Notes: a model not told the origin generated them from the letters alone. Positions 22,997 through 34,100 are shown, counted from the first letter of the stretch. The stretch is DNA of 64,000 bases from Heliocidaris erythrogramma (GCA_025617745.1 CM046857.1:29420094-29484093); one strand, 5' to 3'. Numbers and translations are program-made.

Positions 22997-24214
22997 ATGC
23001 ATACAAGCCCGCTATTATCGCGTTATGGATAGCGGTCCTTATTAATAAGTGGTCCTTATGAATAGCGGTCCTCATGACTAGCGAGGTTACGCCGTGGCAT
23101 CAACAGGGCAAGAATGGTAATGAGAGGTATTTTTGAAAGCATGCTATTCTATTGTGAGCACGTGCTGAGCTGGCTGAAGTTACATTCCACACTGTCTATT
23201 GTATAATGTTAGTGTAGCTGACTGATCATGATTTTCAGATGATGCCATTGCAGGAATGAGATCTGGAGCTTTTTTTCGGGTGGAGCTTTGGAGGTTGGAA
23301 AAAATAGTTTAAAAAACATTAAAAAATATATGAAACATATCTAGATGTTTGAATAACAGATAATCAGTTGTATGCATCCCTGCACATCAACAGCAATAAA
23401 CTTGCATCTGGGTTGCGTTTGCGTGGCAGGGGCCCTTTTAATTTGAGAGGAAATACATGTAGCTCCTTGGGAAATATACATAATATTAACATTTGTTACA
23501 TTTAGCACTCATAATTATAAATTACACACACACATCACTGACGTACGTAGAGGTCAGTGACACACATGCGGTCACACGCTCTTTCGATGTCGACACGGTA
23601 ATTTTTGCAACCATTGCCAACGCACAGCCTTTTCTCCAAGACTCCATACGGCTTGAAATACGTGTACGTATTTAATGCGAATATAAACCCTAAAATTATG
23701 AAATGTATTTGCATATTTAGACTAGATAAATGAAGATCATGTGATAGAAATGTCTGTTTCTCTTGAAGGATGTAACTTTTGCCCAGTTCAAGTTTTCTAT
23801 ATAATGTAAAAGCACACTTTATTCGTGCCCTCTGTGTACGCAGGGTAACCAATGCAGTGCAATTTCATACGCCGCTACAAAATACAATACAGTTCAATGT
23901 GAGTGCGTGAGTGTGAGTGCGAGTACACGTGGTGCACTGGATCATGAGCTATAGACATACGCAATGCACAAATAATGGTCGTATACTATTGACCACTGTC
24001 TACTAAATGTACTACTAAAGGTATGGGCAGGGCCAGGGGGGGGGGGGGGGGGGGATAAGATAAAATAAATAAAATTAATTCCTTTCAAATTCAGCAGTTG
24101 AGGCGCATGGCTGATTTGGGAGACAGTCTCTGACTCTGACTGAGACTCTGATAATTGATATTGTATGTTTGTATTTTTATAATAATTATTCCTTACCCTT
24201 CGTCTGACAATATT

Positions 24215-24275
24215 TACAAAATCAGCAGTGCATTGGCACTTACGCATGACTTTAAGTCAAACTTAACCCTATTTT
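24215..24275 (-). repeat. half copy of the 33100-33309 MITE
   Basis: Contains TGCATTGGCACTTACGCATG then ACTTTAAGTCAAACTTAAC, matching the right half of the MITE at 33100-33309. The left half is absent. A run of about 18 G lies at 24036-24054. Confidence 0.45.
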
Positions 24276-24984
24276 GAAGTTTAAAAACTAACAAGAGGAC
24301 AATAGAAACGACAACAACAAGGCACTTTTTCTCGGCCAAATATTTTTCCCCTCAGCCCATTTGTTTTGTGTGTGGGTCATAACAAAATATGTTATGAAAA
24401 CAAAAGACGGTGGATTTTTAAAGTAAACAGTGAAAAGGGGTACTTTTCATGAGGAATCTGCTTATCACATTTTCATTTTGAGCCAAGGTAATCCTTTTGC
24501 TGCAAATGTAAACAAAGAATATTGGTCTCCTAAATGGGAGACTGTCTCCCAAATAGGCTATCAAATATGTTGACATATGTCTGATAATAGAGATGGTCTC
24601 CCAAATAGGAAACGGTCTCCAATATCGGCCTTGCGCCTTTACTTCTGTTATTTCCAGAAAAGTAAAAAGTAAAAAAAAAAAAGTAAAAGTAAAAATCATG
24701 TCCAAAACCAAAGAAATCCCAGCCGATTTTTTTGCGATCGCATGTTGTTTTCATTCCGCCGATGTTTAGACTAACATAAATTCGGACAATAAAATTTTGT
24801 CCACAAAGAAACTCGGTATCGCGCGTGCACATCAATCTCTACAATCGAGCGATAGGGACCAAATTTTTGACAACCAAATTTTTTGGGGGAGATGTCAGCG
24901 TTCGCGGCGACCAAAAAATGTAACAATGACTAGGATACACCGTTTTGCCAAAACTGACAGTGAATTACGGATTTCATTCTTGGA

Positions 24985-25010
24985 ATTATCTTTTCCAACA
25001 TAGGTGAATT
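24985..25010 (+). promoter_or_regulatory. possible TOP start and non-coding first exon of RPSA
   Basis: CTTTTCC at 24990-24996 resembles the 5'-terminal oligopyrimidine start of ribosomal protein mRNAs, and a donor-like TAG|gtgaat follows at 25003. RPSA genes in other animals begin with a non-coding exon. The implied exon would be only 14 nt, so this is a weak candidate. Confidence 0.15.
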
Positions 25011-25854
25011 GAATTTTGCTGGTGACTTTTGTGCGGTGGTGTTTGAAAGTGTTGAGGTGTATGACCGTTCTAGAGTATACGCACGAAGTATAATAATGTC
25101 GCTATGAATGACGCAATGTACTGTATGTAATTGAATGGGCCCAATGCATGGGCCTTGCCTTGAGCTTGGCGCTGGCAGATATGCAGTAATACAACAAGTA
25201 TACAGGCGCCAGGGAATTAATGGTGGGCATTGTTATAATAAGCAAAAAGCTAAAGAATGTAGATATAGTCTGAAATTTGAATAGCAATATCCGTCAGCAG
25301 ACAAATATTTTTTGTTTAAAATTCTATACAGTTCAATTTAGCATATTGCCCAAACATGTGTAACTTTGTGTTGCAATTGTAACCTAAAATACATAGCAAA
25401 TTGCTATGCTGTACCAGGTAAATTATTCCCTTTAGACCTCAGTCCCGAGGATACTCAGATTATTATGATTATGAAAAAAAAGGTTTACAAATTTGCTCTG
25501 AAACTAAATTTTAGAGAGCCTCTGGGAAATCACTTAATCATTAACTTGCTTCTTTCATCTCCCCATACTTATCAAATGTTTAATCCCAAATCCCTTCCCC
25601 AATATTAAAAAAGACCAAGAAGAAATGCAGAAATATTCGAAGAAAAAAAAAGACAGAAAGTTGTCAGAACTAAAACCAGAAATGCCAATGACGTTTTGCA
25701 TCTGCCATATGTTGCCAAGATTGTGATACATGTGGGCCGGGCATCTTTACCGTAAGGTGCTGAGGACGCTCTGCCTGCCTTATAGAAAATCTAAAACTAA
25801 AGAACTCCCATTACCATCTGATGTGAGCTCCATTTATGCTGTTTGAACCCACAG

Positions 25855-28800
25855 GTTGATCACCATCGTTTAGTAGATCAGCAGCAACATGTCCGGAGGT
25901 TTGGAATGTCTCGCCCTCAAGGAGGATGACGTGCAGAAGTTTCTGGCCAGTGGAGCTCACATCGGCTCCAGCAACCTGGACTACCAGATGACCCAGTATA
26001 TCTACAAGCGTAAACCAGATGGTAAGACACTATTGTAACAAGAATACTGCTTGATAACATGAACATTTTTATGACTTATGAACAACAACGCCTGCTAGAA
26101 ATTCTGATATTTCTGTTATACTTGCAGAAACTTATTATCATTGTTAATTGCCTTGCAACCTCTCAATTTATTATTATTTTTTTTTTTTTGGGGGGGGGGG
26201 AGGGAGAGTGCTCATTAAAATATTCCTGATTCAAAAAACATTTTGTGAAAACTATATGAAGAATTCAAAGGCCTTTTGGAGGATTGTGGGGGCCATTCTG
26301 TTGGTCCTCTGGCAAATTATCTCCAGCCTCTATGTGATTTGAGTGCTTTTCCCCCTCTATGTGAGACCATCATCCTTGATTTAAGTACATTGGGTAGTTT
26401 CACTTATGTTGAGACACCCAAGGATTATTCACAGTAGGGCTGCATTAAATAACTGTTGAAATAGAAAAGAACTTAAAGAAGACTAAACAAGTGTTATATT
26501 CAATTGACTTTACTCATTTGATGGGTATTTAGATATTTTTAGTGGATGATGAAACCTGGATCATTAATGAATTTTATTTGTTTTTTGTCATGACAGGGAC
26601 TTACATCATCAATCTAAGGAAGACATGGGAGAAGCTTCTGATGGCTGCTCGTATCATCGTAGCCATTGAGAACCCTGCTGATGTCTGTGTCATCTCATCT
26701 CGACCATACGGTCAGGTACGTTACTTGATTTCACTCGCTGAGAACAGATGAAATCCTCTCTTTGTAGCTGCTGTAAATCAAGTTCATCAGTTATATACAT
26801 GGGTAAATGAATTGAGTGATAGCAGACCAAAAGGAAATTTCTCTTATTTCAAAATTCCTGATTAATGAAACTTGTAATCTCATTGGGCCGTATTCTACAA
26901 ATTCATTTCTTCTGGATACAAGGACTACAGTCATGTTAAACAACGGAAACATTTAGACCTTAAATTAAAAGCTCATGTACAGTTTTGGTAGCAAAAAGGA
27001 AATTGAGAAGAAAGGTGTTCAATATAGTTTCATGTTGTTTTCCAAGTGTCAAAAGATGTTTGTACAGGGTCATTTGGTATTCGATCAATGATTTTAAGTG
27101 AATTTTACGCAAAAAAATAATTAATGCTAGATCATGGCAATATACTGCCCTTTGCTAGGACCTTTCCACCCTGACGGCTCCCCGCACAGCAATCTCGAGG
27201 CTTCGGACGGAGATAGCATGAATCACATTATGTCACTGCGTGTAGGTTTTGAACGCTTGCATGGTGTATAGTGTACACTGAATTTGTTGGGAGTTTATAT
27301 CCCTGACCCGGCACCTAAATTATTTTTTACCTCTTTGTTTAATATTTCACTTTAGGATGTGAAAATCTTCACACCATCTTTGTTTTGCCAGTATCTTTCT
27401 ATTTATCAACAAAAGTCCAATAAATCTGACAAAAAGATTTTGAGGGCTTACCAAAACTAAATATCTTTAACCCTAAAAGGGCTGGGGGGTGGACGGAGTC
27501 CACCCCCCCCCCCAGACGTTTCTCGCGATATGTCCGCAACGCGCAAAAGCAGTCGCCGCGGCTTTTCACGACTTTTTCTTTCAAATCTCATGCATCTTTT
27601 GAGACCAAATTCGGATGTCTGGGCATGCGGTTCCGAAGTTACGCAACATTTTGTACTTGCACGTCAGACCGAAAATTGCTCAAAAAGTGATTTCATGTAT
27701 ATTTTCAATACAAAGTGTGTTTTCAGCCAAAATTTAGAAATCTATGAATATTTTTACATTTGCTGATTAAAAATTAATTTATTTTATGCTGTTTATGTTC
27801 ACGAAAGTGTCCCTGACAAATTTCATCAAAAAAACAAAAAACAAAAGGTTAAAAAAACAAAGAAATACATAAGATATTATAAAATACAATAAAATGCATA
27901 TAAAACAAATTTTGATACCGAATTGATATATATATCAAGTATATTTGCTAAGAATACTGGAAAGAGTTCTCGTCTAGACCAAAAATTAGCATTTTCTGAG
28001 CTTTTTTTAATGATTTAGAGCAAAATTTTGATTTCATGCATAAATTTGCATAATTAATGTGAAATGTCAGCATTTAACTATACAGTTTTGTAGATTACGT
28101 TGTGGACGACGTGCGTGCCGATTTTCGGCACGGTCGAGATCCCCCCCCCGTCTGTGGCATAGCCAAAATATCCCGGACGTTTTAGGGTTAAACCAAGTTT
28201 AAACCTAGTAGAATATATATAAGCCATTATGGATAATCCTTCATGTGACCGTGATATCATGTATTTCAACTTTCCATATGTTTCATGTTTCCAGCGTGCT
28301 GTGCTAAAGTTCGCTGCCCACACCGGTGCCACACCAGTTGCCGGCCGCTACACCCCTGGTACCTTCACCAATCAGATCCAGGCTGCCTTCCGTGAGCCCC
28401 GAATATTGATCGTGACCGACCCCCGCTCCGATCACCAGCCGGTCACTGAGGCTTCCTACGTCAACATCCCTGTCATTGCCCTGTGCAACACTGACTCGCC
28501 TCTTCGCTGTGTGGACGTTGCCATCCCATGCAACAACAAGGTAAGACAGTCAAAGTGGTGTTAGTCACCAAAACCATGTAAAATCGATTTATTCCCAAAT
28601 ATCTTAATATCTACTTCAAATTTTTTGAATGCCATTTTAATTTCCAAATTGTAGGGTTTCTTTTTACAACGGGAAATAATTTCCATTGTTGTCCACTATT
28701 CCTTCTAGTGATCCTGTAAGGTGCTACGTCTTCGTGGAGCTATCAGTAATGTCTAATTAGTAAATTACTAATGACTTCATACCTCTCTCACTCACTCTCT

Positions 28801-31800
28801 CTCTCTCCCTCTCTCCCTCTCTCCCTCTCTCCCTCTCTCCCTCTCTCCCTCTCTCCCTCTCTCCCTCTCTCCTATGAATGCATCCGTTCGATTTGTTTGA
28901 TGTGGTTTATGTTGTCCTGTGAGGTACTTACTACATCTAAGTAAAGCTATCAGTCATGTCACTAATGATTAAGTGGCTGATGATAAACTCTGTCTTCTCT
29001 CTCTCTCTTCTATCAGAGCATCCATTCAATTGGTTTGATGTGGTGGATGTTGTCCCATGAGGCACTCTGCGTCTTTGTGGAGCTATCAGTGATGATGTCC
29101 CCAATGACTAATGATTACATGCCTCTGTCTCTCTCTCTCTCTTTTATCAGAGCATCCATTCAATTGGTTTGATGTGGTGGATGTTGTCCCGTGAGGTACT
29201 CCGTCTTCGTGGAGCTATCAGTCGTGACGTGACCTGGGAGATCATGTGTGATCTCTACTTCTTCAGGGACCCAGAAGAGGTAACCTTCAAAACCTTTCAC
29301 TTTCTGACTTTCAGTTTTACGTCTGAAGATGTCCTGTACCTTGTTAAATGGAAAGAACTGAGTATTAAGTTAGCTTAAAGGAGAATGAAACCCTGGGGAA
29401 ATATCCATTTTAATGAAAAGATAGTAAAGAGAGAAGCAATTTAAAAAAAGTTCCATCAAAATCGGTTAAGAAATGAAAAAGTTGTGAAAGTTTGAAAAGT
29501 CTCGATTTACTTTCTATGGCGATCCTCAAATTGGCTATTTGCTTCAATGTGGCAGGTTTTTGTGGACAACTCTCCATATGTTTTGTACACAAAATTTCAG
29601 ATTTTCTCCATTATCTCTCAAGGTACAGCTTGTCTCTTTTTTAGCTCTATGTATATCATGGTAAAATGTATTTTACACAACATATGTTGAGGTCACAAAG
29701 AGACAAGTAGCAAAGTTTAGAGATAATGGAGAAAATATGAAATTTTGTGTACAAAACATATGGAGAGTTGTCCACAAAAACCTGCCACATTGAAGCAAAT
29801 AGCCAATTTGAGGATCGCCATAGAAAGTAAATCGAGACTTTTCAAACTTTCACAACTTTTTCATTTCTTAACCGATTTTGATGGAACTTTTTTTAAATTG
29901 CTTCTCTCTTTACTATCTTTTCATTAAAATGGATATTTCCCCAGGGTTTCATTCTCCTTTAAACAAAAAGCCTTTAGATGAGAGAAAGTTCTGGAAAATG
30001 CAACGACGGATAAGAAAGTTATTTTAAAAAATTAATGTCAATGGATGAGTGCAAAGTGGCAACTCTGTGGGTGTAGCTTTTGACACATCAAAAAATTTCA
30101 TGAATTGAAAAAAAAAATTCTTAAGAACATAATTTATTTACCGTAAATGATGTCCAATATATATTGTTGGACACATGTTTTTGCACGCCTTCTCAATGAA
30201 ATTTCTTCCATCAACAATCCTAAAAATGGAAATTCATGGAATTTTGAAACCTGATACCTGTTGTGTTTGTGTGTGCAGGCTGAGAAGGAGGAGCAGGAAG
30301 CCCGTGAGCGTGCTACAGCTGTGAAGGAGGAACAACAACCAGCTCAACCGTATGCTGAGCAGTGGGGCGCTGAAGTAACTGTACCACCAACAGGACAGAC
30401 CATTGGACCAGAAGTCAGTGACGTAAGTCGTTTTGAACTCGTTTATTACTGAATTATCTCATTCCTGTATGCTTGATAGAGGAATATGTGGGTACAAGTG
30501 TGTAATGAGTTTACAGCATTTCGAAAGGAGTTTCTTGTTGTCTTTCTTTGCTGTAGATCAGTATCGTAGGTTGATTTGAAGATTGTGTTCAAGTTAACGA
30601 TTTATTGTTTGGTACTACAGTATCGGAAAATGACGTTGAAGTGAGACATACTGAAGCTTTTTGTCTTGCACTCATCAGAGTATACCACAAGAATGAACGG
30701 AAAGCCGAAATCGAACAATATAACCGGAAACTAAAGGAACAAAGCGCGCAAAATATAATGGGTTTCAATTGGCTGCATGAAAATAACAGGAAATTTGGCT
30801 TACTGCCAGCCGGTTTTGTAATAGCGGGAGCTAAAGATGCCGGTCTTTGGGCCAAATAAATGTCCTGTCTATCTCAAACTGCCATGGCAAGGGAAAGCAT
30901 CCCAAAAATTTGAGAAACTGGTCAAGTAGGCTGTATGTAGTGATTTCTCTACTGTTGAGCCACTCATAGAATGATCTTGTCTGTCCGAATAGGTGTACCC
31001 CTATTACTCATACTAGCAATTTTATTTACAAATTCAAGTGACGATGTGAAGCTCGGTACATAGGTCGTCCGACTCAAATGATAGCAGATTACATAAAGCG
31101 GCACGTACCTTCCTCTATTTGGAACCGCCAGGCTAGCGTGTGGTCACTACCCCAGCGCTCGTGTAAAAAAACAAATGTGTGTTACATGGCAGACAATGCC
31201 AATTCTGCTATCGCTCACCACTTACTTAACAATCAAGAGTGCGCTGATCAATACTACTCTACACAGCTGCGCATGCTTGAACCCACATACATTCAGCTCA
31301 CTGACCCTATGCTGTGCTGACAGAAAGAGTTCATGAGGATGCTCGTATTATTTTAGCTCCCGGTATTACAATAAGCCCAATTTCCTGTTATTTTCAGCCT
31401 ATCAAAACTTGTTATATTTTGTGCGCTTTGTTCCTTAAGTTTCCGGTTATATTGTTCATTCTTGCGGTATACGCTGATGAGTGCAAGACGAAAAGCTTTA
31501 GTATGTCTCTCTTCAACGCCATTTTCCAGTTATTGATTTATGTACAAGTATTCTATGTTGTGTTTTTTTCTAATTTTTGTACTGTTTGATGCAGCACCTA
31601 TAACTATTTGTCCTAAGCCTGAGTCGAATCGATTGGTTAGCCGGTGTTCGATCGAAGACATCGAATCCCGAATACGTTTTGGCAAATTCGGTGCATCGAT
31701 TTGTAGTCCGCCAGATTTTTGACTACCGTAGCCACCACGAAAAAATCAAATAAAATAAGAAACTCCGTAACGTACAGCATATATACTAGCAGAGAACGAA

Positions 31801-33539
31801 AGGCGACTTCAAAGTTCAAACTGTTGGCTAACTTTCGCTAATTCGCTCGCGGAGGACGTCGCGCTTTACCTGTGCTTTCTCTATGGAAAAATTGTTTTGT
31901 CGTTGCGAACTGAAGTTTACGATAATTTTCTTGCACTCTCTCTGCATTGTCAATTTGACAATTGTATAACTGAACATGATAAATACAGGCATGAGTACGA
32001 GTGTTCCTACTTAATTCGCAATAACTAATATCACACTCTCATCAAATTGGCAATTACTTCTGAATGATCTCTGAAGCTGAATGAAGTCGAGTCTATATTG
32101 AGCGACGAAAATCCATCAACCAATCGAACAAACGTGTTCCATTCAGCTCTCCAAAGACAAAGTAAGATTATTAATTCTTTGAATTTGAATCATTGTCGGG
32201 TGTGTCGACAATGAGCATCGCTTCGTGCGACACTAGTGACATTTTGGCTAGCCATACGGACTAGAAACTTAAGATTTTGGCTCGTCCGCTGTGATTTTTA
32301 CTAGCCATTGGCTAGCGGGCTATCTTTAATTTCGAGCAGCGAGAGCCCATACATATGCCCGCGATGCCAGCGGACCGGTCACCGGTGCATGGTGCAACTC
32401 TGTTTTCACCGCACATCATTTATCGATTAACCGGTATTCGATCGAATCAAAGCCGTCGAATCCCGGTTTATGAAATATTCGATACGACTCAGGCTTAATT
32501 TGTCCATATTTTATGAAAATGTAAGGGAAAAACAAACAAATCAAACTTATACTTCCGAAAACATAACAATTTTATTTAAAAAGTAATTAAACTTATTTTC
32601 ATTTTGTATTGTTTGTGATATTTACGTAATGAATGATGCAAAGAAAAAGTCTCTGATTAAAGATATTTTGAGTGCAATATTTTGAATTTTTGATCATTGC
32701 GTTATAATCATCATTGGGAACTAGACATGAGTGAATTTAAATCATTAGAAGAGAAGATTGAGTACTGGGAAAGGTGAAAAATGATTTGTAAGCTTTGTCG
32801 TTCCTTTTATGTCAGTTTTGAAGAATATCATAGTAGAATTATACCCTGAAAAGGATTGCTCCTCAAATTGCCCCATATTCGAAATATGACGAGAAATAGC
32901 TCCAGTTTTCGGGTCGAACATTCATGCCATACGAGTGTGGCAGTGTGCAGTCCCGTATACCCTTTTCTGTGTGCAGTGCATGTGCTTCTCAGCAAGATTG
33001 GGTCAAGTTTTTATCATTTTGATGCGTCCAAAACCTCAAAACACATGTATACAACAATTTTTATGTAGACATGATCAACCTTTCCCAATTGTGTCGAGGG
33101 GGTGTTTCACAAAGAGTTAAGTTTGACTTAAAGTTGCACTTAAATTCCTTGTTTCGTGCGGTATATGACACATCACCGCATTGGTCAGATCATGCTCGGG
33201 GGACGCGCGCTATTGGGTAATCTACCAATGAGATTACGCGTTTAATACCGTATGCGCATTGGCAGTTACACATGACTTTAAGTCAAACTTAACTTTGTGA
33301 AACACCACCCAGAACTCATCTTTTTCTGTAAACTCCAAATGTTTCTGAGTCTCTCTCTTTTCCTGTACTTTATGTCAAATTTCTCTGTGGAAATGATGGA
33401 TATTTGGCAAGATAAGATCTCAGACATATGTTTTCTTTGTCTTTCTAGTGGGCTGCTGACACCAGCAAGGTAGGCGTTGCCCCTTGTGGAGCCCCAGCCT
33501 TTGGTGCTACCGAGGACTGGGCTGCTGCCGATGCCCCTG

Positions 33540-33576
<37 letters not shown>

Positions 33577-33694
33577 AGCTGCAGCTGCAGCTGCTGCCCC
33601 TGCTGCTCCCAACGCTGGAGCTCCCAGCCAAGACTGGTCCGCTGAAGACTGGGGCGGTGCCACTACTACCAACGACTGGGCCCTCAGCTCTTAA
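25855..33694 (+). CDS. RPSA: 40S ribosomal protein SA (laminin receptor precursor), complete gene
   Basis: Six coding exons (25889-26021, 26597-26715, 28295-28540, 29151-29279, 30279-30422, 33449-33694) join with matching phases into 338 residues. RPSA binds the head of the 40S subunit and is needed for 18S rRNA maturation; in animals it is also reported as a cell-surface laminin receptor. Residues 1-209 follow the RPS2-type fold closely ([57 protein letters not shown]...[16 protein letters not shown]). The tail is acidic with EDW repeats, as in other animal RPSA. It is longer than human RPSA (295) owing to tail expansion, including 18 consecutive Ala. A 5' UTR piece (25855-25888) follows an acceptor at 25852-25854, so a non-coding first exon lies upstream. 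All introns are GT-AG. Confidence 0.95.
25889..26021 (+). CDS. RPSA: RPSA coding exon A (residues 1-44 plus one base)
   Basis: Start codon at 25889-25891, reading [20 protein letters not shown]; the donor gtaaga follows GAT G. The N-terminus matches the animal RPSA start (MSG...L.LKE.DV.KFLA.G.H.G). The 34 bases before the ATG belong to the same exon and start after a CCCACAG acceptor. Confidence 0.95.
26160..26220. repeat. T and G homopolymer run in RPSA intron A
   Basis: A T run then a G run (about 26178-26200) within the intron 26022-26596. No MITE ends were recognised around it. The rest of this intron shows nothing specific. Confidence 0.6.
26597..26715 (+). CDS. RPSA: RPSA coding exon B (residues 45-84)
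   Basis: Acceptor GACAG at 26592-26596, donor gtacgt. Encodes [15 protein letters not shown]...[15 protein letters not shown]. The split Gly codon joins exon A in frame, and the exon ends in phase 0. Confidence 0.95.
27466..28192. mobile_element. MITE with TTTAACCCTAAAA termini in RPSA intron B
   Basis: TTTAACCCTAAAA at 27466 and its complement TTTTAGGGTTAAA ending at 28192 are terminal inverted repeats. C runs lie close to both ends and the interior is AT-rich. No coding. A smaller element with similar ends (TTAACCCTTTCAA) lies at 41041-41293. Confidence 0.7.
28295..28540 (+). CDS. RPSA: RPSA coding exon C (residues 85-166)
   Basis: Acceptor TTTCCAG, donor gtaaga; phase 0 on both sides. 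Encodes [19 protein letters not shown] through IPCNNK, the central conserved core of RPSA. Confidence 0.95.
28706..29150 (+). repeat. three decayed tandem copies of RPSA exon D and its acceptor region
   Basis: Copies of the first part of exon D precede the real exon at about 28706-28752, 28881-28957 and 29017-29095. The nearest copy keeps the acceptor TATCAG and the first 35 bases of the exon unchanged, but has 2 extra bases (frameshift) near 29074. The middle copy has lost the acceptor and has a TAA in frame. The farthest is only partly recognisable. Each copy is followed by a TAATGA-containing spacer and a CT-rich tract. The copies at 28881, 29017 and 29151 are about 135 bp apart. Confidence 0.8.
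28789..28872 (+). repeat. CT/CCCT microsatellite
   Basis: An array of CTCTCTCCCT units about 80 bp long. It occupies the position of the polypyrimidine tract between two exon D copies, so it is probably an expanded splice-site tract. Confidence 0.8.
29151..29279 (+). CDS. RPSA: RPSA coding exon D (residues 167-209)
   Basis: Acceptor TTTATCAG, donor gtaacc. Encodes [20 protein letters not shown] onwards to [10 protein letters not shown]. Residues 161-180 lie in the region described in mammals as laminin-binding peptide G. Phase 0 at both ends. Partial decayed duplicates lie immediately upstream. Confidence 0.95.
29379..29958. mobile_element. 580-bp near-perfect palindrome (foldback) in RPSA intron D
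   Basis: AGGAGAATGAAACCCTGGGG at the left and its exact complement at the right, flanked by TTAA on both sides (29375-29378, 29959-29962). Arms are about 230 bp and so alike that both encode the same 60-residue chance frame, on opposite strands. The central spacer is about 100 bp. The arm frames are not genes. Confidence 0.85.
30279..30422 (+). CDS. RPSA: RPSA coding exon E (residues 210-257)
   Basis: Acceptor TGTGCAG, donor gtaagt, phase 0 both sides. Encodes [20 protein letters not shown]... to GPEVSD, the acidic, Gln/Glu-rich start of the variable RPSA tail. Confidence 0.9.
30423..31000. other. RPSA intron E, left part
   Basis: An 84-codon frame at 30605-30859 (+) has no recognisable motif; its complement is also open. 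It may be part of the retroelement remnant that follows, but I cannot support coding. Confidence 0.3.
31010..31320 (+). pseudogene. Penelope-like element remnant (GIY-YIG endonuclease end)
   Basis: The frame reads [20 protein letters not shown], then after about 25 residues [19 protein letters not shown]..., ending at a stop at 31318-31320. Y-I-G-R followed by a KRHVP motif and SAIA.HLL matches the C-terminal GIY-YIG endonuclease of Penelope-like retroelements as I remember the family. Upstream RT sequence is not seen. It lies in RPSA intron E, same strand. A fragment without a start, it is not functional. Confidence 0.55.
31613..32492. mobile_element. MITE with TAAGCCTGAGTCG termini in RPSA intron E
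   Basis: TAAGCCTGAGTCGAATCGA at the left is answered by the complement of TCGATACGACTCAGGCTTAA at the right. Subterminal CGGT.TTCGATCGAA blocks are also inverted (31642 against 32430). No coding frame. Confidence 0.7.
33100..33309. mobile_element. MITE with GGTGTTTCACAAAG termini
   Basis: GGTGTTTCACAAAGAGTTAA then GTTTGACTTAAAG at the left, and the complement CTTTAAGTCAAACTTAACTT then TGTGAAACACC at the right. About 210 bp, non-coding, just upstream of the last RPSA exon. A half copy lies at 24215-24275. Confidence 0.8.
33449..33694 (+). CDS. RPSA: RPSA coding exon F (residues 258-338, stop)
   Basis: Acceptor TTTCTAG at 33442-33448; stop TAA at 33692-33694. Encodes WAADTSK...[11 protein letters not shown], then 18 Ala in a row (33545-33598, residues 290-307), then [20 protein letters not shown]...ALSS. 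The EDW repeats are the RPSA C-terminal signature. The Ala run is encoded mostly by GCT then alternating GCA/GCT, a pattern open to slippage. Other frames of this GC-rich exon look open but are shadows. Confidence 0.93.
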
Positions 33695-34100
33695 GATCAA
33701 CATTGCTATCCGGCCTCGTCACATGCCAAATGAACAGCATGTGTTGGGATAGGAATTGGAATGGCAATTTTGTAAATGGCAAGTGGGAATATGAAGCAAA
33801 AGGAGAAAAAAAATTCTCCACTTGATTTATTCTCAACAATGCATTCAATTCCAAAGCTCACAGAAAGTCAGATTTAAAAGTACATTTCATATTCCATGTT
33901 AATGTACATGAAAATTACTCCCAATCCCCACAATAAAAAGAGAAAATATCCTGTCAATTTCAGCTGTGATGTACCTTGATCTTATTCCTGTTTGCCATAA
34001 TTCAATCTTGAAACATCTGCACGTTGTCTTGTAAAAAATAAACAAACCCATGAAGGGTTTTTTGTGAACTAAGAATAAAGATGTATCCTGCTTCTTTGTT
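33695..34100 (+). terminator. RPSA: RPSA 3' UTR with poly(A) signals
   Basis: After the stop, AATAAA motifs occur near 33932, 34036 and 34074. The last is followed by a T/G-rich stretch (CTGCTTCTTTGTTAGT), a usual cleavage context, so the transcript probably ends near 34100. Confidence 0.6.

Larger units (their letters stand above)
22375..23100. repeat. minisatellite-rich element built on GGTCCTTATGAATAGCGG
   Basis: Degenerate copies of GGTCCTTATGAATAGC and its complement surround 22549-22996 (about 22410-22545 and 23010-23080); CTGTGGCATC and GCCGTGGCATC lie at the edges. It is split by the TIR-bounded element at 22549-22996. Confidence 0.55.
21232..23441. mobile_element. outer foldback of a nested cluster
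   Basis: The left arm (21236-21435) carries GGTCCCCTGCAACC, GGGATGCATACAACT, ATTCAAACATCTA and GATCTCATTCCTGCAATG. The right arm (23225-23437) carries their complements in mirror order. TTAA lies at both outer edges. Between the arms sit at least two younger insertions (21436-22301 and the set at 22375-23100). Confidence 0.75.

Noticed and set aside
29410..29927. Two identical 60-residue genes on opposite strands
   Set aside because: They are the two arms of one palindrome; identity follows from the arms, not from coding.
30605..30859. 84-codon frame in RPSA intron E as a gene
   Set aside because: No motif, no paralogue, complement equally open, and intronic; left as unassigned.
33278..33752. 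Poly-Leu, poly-Ala and Ser-rich frames around the last RPSA exon
   Set aside because: Shadow frames of the GCT-repeat region; the RPSA frame is fixed by splice phase and the EDW motifs.
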